Below, piece by piece: positions 6,602 to 12,269 of a DNA stretch of 12,269 nucleotides. This stretch comes from Pseudomonadota bacterium. GTDB taxonomy: Bacteria > Pseudomonadota > Alphaproteobacteria > Rhizobiales > Hyphomicrobiaceae. A program made the translations under genes and the position numbers. Location: NCBI GenBank assembly GCA_021816505.1, contig JAKAXS010000038.1, positions 1 through 12,269 of the forward strand, in the 5' to 3' direction. The first letter of the stretch is position 1, and the number at the start of each line of letters is the position of its first letter. The notes beneath the pieces were generated by a model. The model was not told the DNA's origin and made no database searches. It was given only the letters and a program-made list of their open reading frames with translations.

Positions 6602-8037
6602 CAGTGGGGACGATAGCTCAGGACCGGACCGTTAAGCTGCCTATTCCCGATGCTTCGGGATCGGCATTGGACGCGGTAGACGCCAACGAGGATGGTTCTG
6701 CCAAACTGTTCGGTGACTTACTGGCGCAGATGGCCGGCGCGGAAGCCGGCAACGCCGAAGACTCGAAGGCCGAGTTGGAGCTGCCAGGTAATGAGCTGGA
6801 GTTGCCGAGTGACGAGCCGGCGATTGGCGCAGACGTGGTGATAGACGCCGGTGCGGCCACGACGTCTTCCACGCTTCAAGCTTTGTTGGCAAATGCGGTC
6901 TCCAGCATCGTGCAGGAGGTCAAGGCAGATGTGAAACACGTCGCCGATGCGAATGCCAACAACAGCGGCGATGTGTTGAAGCTGGCGCAGCTCATCGCTC
7001 AGAACGCGGTGAGCGTTCAAAACACCGGCGTTCAGCACAAGGGTGCCCAACAAGGGTCGGGCCTGCCTATGCCCGACGACGGCGAGGTGAACGTGCTGCC
7101 GGGCGCAACGGCCTCGCTGGATGCCTGGGCGAACGGACCGCATGCCGTGGCCGCACCGACTACGGGCGCACAAGAGCGGCGGCCGATGGATCTAGCTGTG
7201 GTGGGCGTAGCCACGCACTTCGCGCCGGTATTGAGCGGCGATGGCTCGCCATCACCCGATGAACAAGCCGAGGGTCTGCCGCTGCCCGAGCAGCTGAAGA
7301 AAGACTCGATTCCTGCGGGGTCAAAAGGCGAGACGACCGCCGCCATGACGTCGACGGTGATCTTGCCGTCGGGTTCGAATGGATCGGGTGTTGGCGCCAA
7401 CCTCCAGGGCCAAACGGATCGTCGCGGAGAGACCGCTTCGGGTGCCGAGCGAATTGCGGAGGTTCCTGCTGAGTTTGCGTCGGTGGAGACAGCCGATACG
7501 AACGTCAACACACAGACCCATCAGATGCCGGCGATTAAGCAGGTCGCCGACGAAGTTGCGCGCGCGGTCGAGATCCGCCAGCCTACGCCGGTTCATCTTC
7601 TCGATGGCAAGCCGGCTCTCAGCAAGCTCAAGGTTCTGCATATTCAGCTGCAGCCGGAGACATTGGGTACAGTAACGGTTCGCATGGAGCTCCGAGCGAA
7701 CGCGCTGGAGCTGCACGTGGATGCCGCACGGGCGGAAACGGCTGAACTTATCCAGCGCGATCGCGAGGTGCTTTCGTCGATTCTGCGGGCGGCCGGCTAC
7801 AGCGCGGACGATGCGCAGATAAAAGTGACTCACGCCGATCCATCGATCACGGCGACGCTGCCCTCGAACGCCGATAGCAACCTGAACTCATCGCAGTCGG
7901 GTTCGCAGACCGCCCATGACCGGTCGAGCCAGTCGCAGGAACGTGGCGGACGGCGCGATCGCGAGGCCGAGCGTGAGGCGTCGCAACATGAAGATCCGCT
8001 ACACCGTCGCGGCGAAGCGGCGGGCGTTTATCTGTAA
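6598..8037 (+). CDS. fliK: Hook-length control protein FliK (rhizobial MotD)
   Basis: FliK is exported during hook growth, measures hook length and switches the exporter from hook to filament substrates. The rhizobial version was first named MotD. The protein is 479 aa. Residues 1 to about 335 are variable and low in complexity (acidic, then Gly/Ala/Ser-rich), as expected for the ruler part. The conserved C-terminal Flg_hook domain spans about 339-411: LKVLHIQLQPETLGTVTVRM, then a helix around RDREVLSSILRAAGYSADDAQIKV. A charged tail rich in Arg, Gln and Glu ends GVYL. The ATG at 6598 overlaps the motC stop (ATGA) with GAAGG ten bases upstream. It is the last gene of the overlapping operon. 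The C-domain is convincing; the N-terminal region shows nothing else recognisable. Confidence 0.87.
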   Translation: MTVGTIAQDRTVKLPIPDASGSALDAVDANEDGSAKLFGDLLAQMAGAEAGNAEDSKAELELPGNELELPSDEPAIGADVVIDAGAATTSSTLQALLANAVSSIVQEVKADVKHVADANANNSGDVLKLAQLIAQNAVSVQNTGVQHKGAQQGSGLPMPDDGEVNVLPGATASLDAWANGPHAVAAPTTGAQERRPMDLAVVGVATHFAPVLSGDGSPSPDEQAEGLPLPEQLKKDSIPAGSKGETTAAMTSTVILPSGSNGSGVGANLQGQTDRRGETASGAERIAEVPAEFASVETADTNVNTQTHQMPAIKQVADEVARAVEIRQPTPVHLLDGKPALSKLKVLHIQLQPETLGTVTVRMELRANALELHVDAARAETAELIQRDREVLSSILRAAGYSADDAQIKVTHADPSITATLPSNADSNLNSSQSGSQTAHDRSSQSQERGGRRDREAEREASQHEDPLHRRGEAAGVYL

Positions 8038-8039
8038 TT

Positions 8040-8056
8040 GCGAGCTGGGTGCTCGC
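8040..8056 (+). terminator. Possible weak terminator after fliK
   Basis: GCGAGC (8040-8045) pairs with GCTCGC (8051-8056) around a TGGGT loop, three bases after the fliK stop. It is followed by TTCACTTTGTTT, T-rich but broken. The stem is short, so termination would be partial at best. Confidence 0.3.
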
Positions 8057-8127
8057 TTCACTTTGTTTGCGTCTGTCTCAGTCTTTGTCGGGCCGATGGC
8101 GGCCATATCACGGATTGGAAGAAGAAA

Positions 8128-8478
8128 ATGGCGCAGACAGGATTGCTAGGTCCCTATCGTTTGACGTTCGACGGGGTTCAATCGGCCGTGACAACGACGA
8201 TGCCGGGTGTTTTCGCACTTGGGCATCTCGACGGGTTGGGCCGTTTCTGTGTGTCGCGCGTCGGTCGTTCCGACAGCGATATCAGAGGTGCGCTCTGCGA
8301 CTTCATCGGCTCGGAGAATTACTTCAAGTTCGACGTGCTATCGAACGGGAAGGCCGCCTTCGAAAAGGAGTGCAGTCTCTTCCACGACTTCACTCCGCGC
8401 GGGAATCGGATTCATCCGTCGCGCCCGTCAGGGACGGACTGGACGTGTCCGCATTGTCGGATACTGAATCAGTGGTAG
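8128..8478 (+). CDS. Uncharacterised 116-aa protein, GIY-YIG-like pattern with C-terminal Cys/His motif
   Basis: A small conserved-looking protein of unknown function. The ATG at 8128 has a good GGAAGAAG site at 8118-8125; the frame opens further left (8038), but that part looks non-coding. Visible pattern: MPGVFALG (25-32), RVGRSDSD (44-51), then KAAFEKECSLFHDF (75-88) and IHP..P.G..W.CPHC ending at 110. The order PGVY/F, then VGRS, then a later Glu (79 or 81) is reminiscent of the GIY-YIG fold. The second Tyr of that motif is not present, so nuclease activity is doubtful. The CxxC at 107-110 with His 86, 96 and 109 could bind a metal. I believe similar small proteins occur in other Hyphomicrobiales, but that is from memory. 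Its last 89 bases are antisense to the next gene. Coding is likely, function open. Confidence 0.7.
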   Translation: MAQTGLLGPYRLTFDGVQSAVTTTMPGVFALGHLDGLGRFCVSRVGRSDSDIRGALCDFIGSENYFKFDVLSNGKAAFEKECSLFHDFTPRGNRIHPSRPSGTDWTCPHCRILNQW

Positions 8479-8803
8479 CGGTCAGCAAGCGCAGGATGTC
8501 GGCGAGCGCGGCCTGATAGCCGTACTGCCAGTAAGCTTGCTCTGGCGTGTGTGCATCCAGATGGCGTTGGTCGTGCGCGGCATACGGTGCCGCCTCGTCC
8601 AGCCACGCACGGATTGCGTCACGACGCTTTTCGATCAGGTGGATGTAGCATTGATCTAACATGTCCCCAGCATGACGTGGGGAGATTGATATCGCGCTTA
8701 ACTGTGAGAGACATTTGCGGTGGTGGTTAACTGCCGCTTGCCGGTGTTCCACACTGGAACGCAGCCGCTCAAGCTCGCTCGTCGCGCGTGCGCAAGGCTT
8801 CAT
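8390..8803 (-). CDS. Uncharacterised 137-aa helical protein
   Basis: No family recognised. The central part (about residues 47-108) looks like real protein: DMLDQCYIHLIEKRRDAIRAW, then YAAHDQRHLDAHTPEQAYWQYGYQAALADILRLL, suggesting a small helical bundle rich in His, Tyr and Asp. No membrane segment or signal peptide is seen. The last 30 residues are a low-complexity Ser/Thr/Asp tail, and this part is antisense to the end of the 116-aa gene at 8128-8478. The ATG at 8803 lies inside the preceding reverse gene (35-base overlap), suggesting coupled translation. There is no clear ribosome site there, and a GTG at 8752 is an alternative start. The confident part is the middle; the exact ends are uncertain. 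Confidence 0.6.
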   Translation of the reverse strand: MKPCARATSELERLRSSVEHRQAAVNHHRKCLSQLSAISISPRHAGDMLDQCYIHLIEKRRDAIRAWLDEAAPYAAHDQRHLDAHTPEQAYWQYGYQAALADILRLLTATTDSVSDNADTSSPSLTGATDESDSRAE

Positions 8804-9233
8804 CGACGAGCATGTTGGCGATGCTCATACGGGTGGTCGCCGCCTCGCGATGCGAGGGGATGACACGATCGGGATGGTTTTTCTTGGCGAACAGCCGGCG
8901 GATGGCGACGATCTGATCGGCCGAATGCCACATGCGAAGCTTGAGTTCGCGCGCCACATCCCGAGGTTCGATTGAGGGCGGGGGAGCAACCGGCGTTTCC
9001 CGGATCCTTGGCTTCGCCGGCCCGAAGTTCTCTTCCGCCGAACCATAGATCTGCGAAAGCGCGTTCTGAGACACATACGCGGGCTCGTGCAGCGGCTGTG
9101 CTGCGGCTCCCGAGCCGATGGCAACGGATGGCCGGTATTCCGCCGGTTCGGAAGGACGTTCCGCCGCCAAGCGTTCGACAACCTCTGAAAACGAGATCGG
9201 ACCTTGATCGGGTTTTTCGAACTCTGGCATCAT
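8769..9233 (-). CDS. J-domain-like protein of unknown function
   Basis: A 154-aa soluble protein. The N-terminal half (1 to about 90) is Pro/Ala-rich and probably disordered. The C-terminal half holds ADQIVAIRRLFAKKNHPDRV followed by a helix (EAATTRMSIANMLVDEALR). The His-Pro-Asp at 120-122, sitting between two helices, is the hallmark of J-domains, which stimulate the ATPase of Hsp70 (DnaK). The segment is short and lacks the usual YxxLGV start, so it is a degenerate or minimal J-like domain; client and partner are unknown. Start at 9233 (ATGATG, so 9230 is also possible) with a GAGG placed rather far upstream. It is transcribed away from cheB, and its end overlaps the next reverse gene by 35 bases. 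Its place in a motility cluster suggests, but does not prove, a role in motor assembly or stability. Confidence 0.68.
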   Translation of the reverse strand: MMPEFEKPDQGPISFSEVVERLAAERPSEPAEYRPSVAIGSGAAAQPLHEPAYVSQNALSQIYGSAEENFGPAKPRIRETPVAPPPSIEPRDVARELKLRMWHSADQIVAIRRLFAKKNHPDRVIPSHREAATTRMSIANMLVDEALRTRDERA

Positions 9234-9383
9234 TCAATAGTAGCGCAAACCTCAACGGGAAGTTCCACAGTAGCAAGGCAGGCTGAACAGGTTCTTAAGC
9301 TTTAGAGGTGTAAAGAGTGTAATGGCCTTTTTTGTCGGCCGGTTTGCAGGTGCTGCCTCGGACGATCTGCACGGGGAGTTTCC

Positions 9384-9395
9384 TGCAAGCTTGCA
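9384..9395. promoter_or_regulatory. 12-bp palindrome between divergent genes, candidate operator
   Basis: TGCAAGCTTGCA is a perfect palindrome in the 255-base gap between the reverse J-like gene and cheB. Overlapping it, TTGCAGG (9344-9350) and CCTGCAA (9382-9388) form a wider inverted repeat. An A/T-rich patch at about 9293-9335 could hold promoter elements. No consensus promoter could be assigned; this is a candidate binding site only. Confidence 0.3.
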
Positions 9396-9488
9396 TTGGC
9401 CTACTCGGGCTGTTGCGCTGAATGCCGATTCGCGAGGTCGGTCTAAAGCGGTTGTCCTAGGTGAGCGGCACAACCTGGAGCCGACTAA

Positions 9489-10514
9489 ATGACGTTGCCT
9501 ATCATACGTGTCCTTGTCATCGATGACTCCGCCTTCATGCGCCGGGCGTTGGTTCGCCGCATCGAGTTGGACGGGCGCTTTAAGGTCGTCGACACGGCAA
9601 GCGATGGCCAGGAAGGCGTCGCCAAGGCGCTTAGCGTGAAACCGGACGTCATTACGCTCGACGTCGACATGCCGGTCCTGAACGGGATCGATGCGCTGCG
9701 GACGATCGTCGCGAAGACTCAGATTCCAGTCGTCATGGTCAGCGCGCAGACGCACGAGGGTGCGCGCGTCACGATCGAGGCGCTCGAGATCGGTGCATTC
9801 GATTTCATTCCGAAATCGCAGGGCACGGAAGGCATCCACGAGAAGCTCCACGCCGCGGTTACCGGCGGAAAGCGCAGGACCGGAGCGGTAGCGAAGCCAG
9901 CGGTCGCCCGTCCCCTCCCGCCAGCCCGGCACATGGGTGGCGGCATCCGGATGAAGCCTCGGGTGGTGCTGATCGGATCGAGCACGGGCGGGCCGGCCGC
10001 GCTGGCGACGTTGGTTGCGCAGCTGCCGAAGATTTTACCGGTGCCGGTCGTGATCGCGCAGCACATGCCACCGCATTTCACGCAAGCACTGGCGAAGCGT
10101 TTGAACGATATGGGCCCACCTCCTGTGGTGGAAGCCACGCACGGCGAGCCGCTTGGACGGAAGGTCTATATCGCGCCGGGTGGTATGCAACTGCGGTTGA
10201 CCAACAACGAGATACGGGTAGAGCCGGATCGCGGCGAGAGCCTGTACAAGCCGAGCGTGGACGTTTTGGCAGAGAGCGCGCTAGGTGCATTCGGCGGCGC
10301 GGTTCTGGCGGTTATGCTGACTGGAATGGGCAACGACGGTGCAGCTCAGTTTGGCAAGTTGAAGCAGGCCGGCGCCTATGTCATCGCGCAGGATCAGGCC
10401 ACGTGTGTGGTTTGGGGCATGCCGCGCGCCGTCGTCGAGCAGAAGAGCGCTGACGAAGTGTTGCCAATGGAGCGCGTCGGGGCTCGGATCAGCGAGCTGA
10501 TCGGCGCCGGTTAA
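9489..10514 (+). CDS. cheB: Chemotaxis protein-glutamate methylesterase CheB
   Basis: CheB removes methyl groups from chemoreceptor glutamates (and deamidates glutamines), resetting the receptors during adaptation; phosphorylation by CheA activates it. All landmarks are visible in its 341 aa. Receiver domain (about 5-125): acidic pair Asp12/Asp13, phospho-acceptor Asp58 in TLDVDMPVLNG, Ser85 and Lys109. A Pro/Ala/Arg linker spans about 126-155. Methylesterase domain (about 156-340): catalytic Ser165 in IGSSTGGP, His192 in AQHMPPHFT and Asp283 in LTGMGNDG. The ATG at 9489 has GGAG (9477-9480) eight bases upstream. Neither cheR nor cheA is adjacent, so it is detached from a standard che operon within this window; fliG follows after 107 bases. 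Confidence 0.97.
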   Translation: MTLPIIRVLVIDDSAFMRRALVRRIELDGRFKVVDTASDGQEGVAKALSVKPDVITLDVDMPVLNGIDALRTIVAKTQIPVVMVSAQTHEGARVTIEALEIGAFDFIPKSQGTEGIHEKLHAAVTGGKRRTGAVAKPAVARPLPPARHMGGGIRMKPRVVLIGSSTGGPAALATLVAQLPKILPVPVVIAQHMPPHFTQALAKRLNDMGPPPVVEATHGEPLGRKVYIAPGGMQLRLTNNEIRVEPDRGESLYKPSVDVLAESALGAFGGAVLAVMLTGMGNDGAAQFGKLKQAGAYVIAQDQATCVVWGMPRAVVEQKSADEVLPMERVGARISELIGAG

Positions 10515-10561
10515 CCTCCTGCCAGCTTCGCGCAAGCCGCGCTAAATAGCTGTGTAGACTG

Positions 10562-10590
10562 CCGGGAATGCCTCACAGGCTTGCTCCCGG
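10562..10590 (+). other. Two-step hairpin between cheB and fliG
   Basis: CCGGGA (10562-10567) pairs with TCCCGG (10585-10590), and inside it GCCT (10570-10573) pairs with AGGC (10577-10580) around a CAC loop. No T-run follows, so it is not a standard intrinsic terminator. It may be an RNA structure in the fliG leader, a processing site or a rho-assisted stop. Confidence 0.35.
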
Positions 10591-10621
10591 ATTCACGTGC
10601 GGGGGCGGGTAACAGCATCAA

Positions 10622-11635
10622 ATGGCGGAGCCACACTCACAGCATCAGGCGATCACGCGCAAGCTGCGTGGCCCCGACAAAGTCGCGGCGCTGCTGCTGG
10701 CGATGGGCAAGCCTGCCGCGAGCCGTTTGCTGAAGCATTTCGACGAATCCGAAGTTGCCCTCATTGCGCAGTCCGCGTCCGAACTCGGCATGGTGCCCGG
10801 GCCGGTGCTCGACGACATCGTCAACGAATTCTCGCAGCGTTGCCAGACCGGTAGCAACCTGGAAGGCTCCGCTCAGGAAATCGAGAAATTGCTTTCGGGG
10901 GTCATCCCGTCCGACAAGCTGCTCGAAATCATGTCTCAGGTGCGTGGGCAGAGCCATCAGGCCGTCTGGCCGAAGCTGTCGTCCAGCGCGCCGAATGCCG
11001 TTGCTCAGTATCTGGCGAAGGAGCATCCGCAAACGACAGCCTTTGTTCTCTCTCGGGCAAGCCCAAGCTGCGCGGCTGGTGTGACCGCCGCCATGGCGCT
11101 GGATGCGCGCGATGAGGTCATGCGGCGCATGGTGTCGATCTCCAACATCACGCCGACCGCCCTGCGGCTGCTCGAAACCACTTTGAACGACGAGCTGTTG
11201 GTGAAGGCCCGTCGGGACACTGGGCCGGATATCCATGCCCGGATGGCCGATATCATCAACAAGATGGAACGCGAGCAGATGGACGGCGTGCTGCAGTCGC
11301 TGTTTGCGCATCGCCCGAAGGAAGCCAAGATCGTCAAAGGACTGCTGTTTACGTTCGACGATATCGCCCGCATCTCGCAGGAAGCCCGCCTCAAGCTGTT
11401 CGACCAGGTTGCGCCGGAACGCTTGATCATCGCGCTCAAGAATTGCGACGCCGATCTCAAGGAACTGATCTTGGGTGCGGTCGCGGCTCGCTCGCGGCGT
11501 ATGATCGAATCTGAATTGCAGACGGGCCCGCCGTCGGCTCAGAAAGACATTGTAAAGACCCGACGCGCTATAGCTGATTTGGCGCTTGAGATGGCTGAGC
11601 GCGGCGAACTCGAGATTCACGCTCGAGACGAGTGA
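10622..11635 (+). CDS. fliG: Flagellar motor switch protein FliG
   Basis: FliG sits on the MS ring, forms the rotor side of torque generation and takes part in switching. The 337 aa match the usual length (about 330). The N-domain that binds FliF begins with RKLRGPDKVAALLLAMGK. The middle domain has the conserved EHPQ at 134-137, part of the surface that binds FliM. The C-domain contains LLFTFDDIARIS and ALKNCDADLKELILGAVAARS, and ends MAERGELEI. The torque helix reads RMIESELQTGPPS, so one of the two acidic positions and the later Arg known from enterobacterial FliG appear replaced; this is probably normal for the group. The ATG at 10622 has only a distant G-rich stretch upstream. The receptor gene follows 22 bases after the stop, so the two are probably co-transcribed. 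Confidence 0.96.
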   Translation: MAEPHSQHQAITRKLRGPDKVAALLLAMGKPAASRLLKHFDESEVALIAQSASELGMVPGPVLDDIVNEFSQRCQTGSNLEGSAQEIEKLLSGVIPSDKLLEIMSQVRGQSHQAVWPKLSSSAPNAVAQYLAKEHPQTTAFVLSRASPSCAAGVTAAMALDARDEVMRRMVSISNITPTALRLLETTLNDELLVKARRDTGPDIHARMADIINKMEREQMDGVLQSLFAHRPKEAKIVKGLLFTFDDIARISQEARLKLFDQVAPERLIIALKNCDADLKELILGAVAARSRRMIESELQTGPPSAQKDIVKTRRAIADLALEMAERGELEIHARDE

Positions 11636-11657
11636 TAACTCAGGGGTGTTGGTGCAC

Positions 11658-12269
11658 ATGTGGGGCAAACAGGCCGATCTCGCTGTCGAACAGAAGCCCA
11701 CCTCGACCGCAAGTGATGATCAGGCGACAGAGGTTCTGGAGCGGCTGCTCCAGACCAATCTCAAAGGCGGCTCGATCCCGGGCGGGCGATTGGGCGAAGC
11801 ACTCCATAAGCTTGTTGCGCTGACCAACGAGGCAGCGGCACAGGGATCACAGGCCGTCGCCCACGTCGGTGCCGAGGTCTCCGAAGCGGCGATCAACGTC
11901 GGCTGGATGCGCAATGATTTCCGTGAGGTTGCCCAATCGACAGGATCGATTTCGGCGGCCATCGAGGAACTCGCGGCATCGACCTCCGACCTTTCCCAGA
12001 CGAGCCAGGCGTGCGCCTCCTCGGCGCAGGGTGCTCGCGACATCATGCAAAGCTGCATCGATGACAGTCACAATGCGACGTTGGCGATGGGCTCCATCGA
12101 AGGGCTCGTCGGGACCATCGGCGAGCGCATGAGCGTGCTCGACTCCGCGGTGAAGCACATCGGCGGCATGGCGGGCGACATCGACGCGATTGCCCGGCAG
12201 ACGAACCTCCTCGCCTTGAACGCCACTATCGAGGCCGCTCGCGCAGGCGAAGCCGGCCGGGGCTTCGCG
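11658..12269 (+). CDS. Methyl-accepting chemotaxis protein, soluble type (3' end outside window)
   Basis: The first 204 codons of a chemoreceptor; the frame is still open at the window edge. The last residues (about 176-204) are the highly conserved signalling tip, ARQTNLLALNATIEAARAGE followed by AGRGFA, which binds CheA and CheW. Before it comes a long helix with IEELAAST (about 97-104), typical of the methylation-helix region. No membrane helix, periplasmic sensor domain or HAMP is seen in the first 175 residues. This part therefore looks like a cytoplasmic receptor with only about 60 residues of N-terminal extension; a sensor domain could still lie past the right edge. The start is uncertain: AGGGG at 11642-11646 is 5 bases from a GTG at 11652 and 11 bases from the ATG at 11658, in the same frame. 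It lies directly behind fliG and is probably co-transcribed with it. Confidence 0.9.
   Translation, partial: MWGKQADLAVEQKPTSTASDDQATEVLERLLQTNLKGGSIPGGRLGEALHKLVALTNEAAAQGSQAVAHVGAEVSEAAINVGWMRNDFREVAQSTGSISAAIEELAASTSDLSQTSQACASSAQGARDIMQSCIDDSHNATLAMGSIEGLVGTIGERMSVLDSAVKHIGGMAGDIDAIARQTNLLALNATIEAARAGEAGRGFA

Noticed and set aside
8038..8127. Longer N-terminus for the 116-aa gene
   Set aside because: The extension is Cys-rich and unpatterned and starts right at the fliK stop; the ATG at 8128 has the better ribosome site.
8049..8516. Alternative forward frame overlapping the 116-aa gene
   Set aside because: Arg/Ser-rich without pattern, whereas the chosen frame has ordered motifs and a good ribosome site at 8118-8125.
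9326..9340. Terminator around the T6 run at 9329-9334
   Set aside because: The T-run lies in the loop between two GGCC words, not after a stem; no valid hairpin plus T-tract.
10637..11701. 354-codon reverse frame across fliG
   Set aside because: Complete shadow of a secure FliG gene; no domain visible.
11632..11823. 63-codon frame starting at the GTG overlapping the fliG stop
   Set aside because: It runs out of frame with the receptor and has no pattern; the receptor frame has the signalling tip.

Overview
This window is a flagellar and chemotaxis gene cluster from a GC-rich alphaproteobacterium, most probably of the order Hyphomicrobiales (Rhizobiales). The placement rests on a rhizobial-type MotB with a long linker, on the motB-motC-motD(fliK) trio known from rhizobia, and on short flagellins with the alphaproteobacterial signature around ASDNAAYW. 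The genus cannot be named from the sequence.

Layout. (1) 1-1642: two tandem flagellin genes. The first is cut by the window edge; the second is complete (290 aa). Each ends in a near-identical strong intrinsic terminator, and the sequence just past the terminator is also similar. (2) 1706-8037: a tightly packed operon, fliF - fliH-like - motB - motC - fliK(motD), in which each gene overlaps the next by 1 to 4 bases. It covers the MS ring, an export-ATPase regulator, the stator peptidoglycan anchor, a periplasmic motility factor (here a predicted lipoprotein) and the hook-length ruler. (3) 8040-9233: a small accessory island. A forward 116-aa protein with a GIY-YIG-like pattern and a terminal Cys pair converges on two reverse-strand genes: a protein with a J-domain-like HPD segment, and a helical 137-aa protein. 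The forward gene and the 137-aa gene overlap tail to tail by 89 bases. (4) 9489-12269: cheB (complete), fliG (complete) and the start of a chemoreceptor with no membrane segment visible, running off the right edge.

The genes fit together as structure (flagellin, FliF, FliG), export control (FliH, FliK), torque (MotB and MotC with an off-window MotA, plus FliG) and sensory adaptation (CheB and a probably cytoplasmic receptor). No mobile element, CRISPR array, tRNA or rRNA was seen. Most of the window is conventional. The least explained part is 8.04-9.23 kb. Smaller points worth checking are the lipobox on MotC, a slippery A7 run at the motC/fliK junction, and the soluble receptor just behind fliG.
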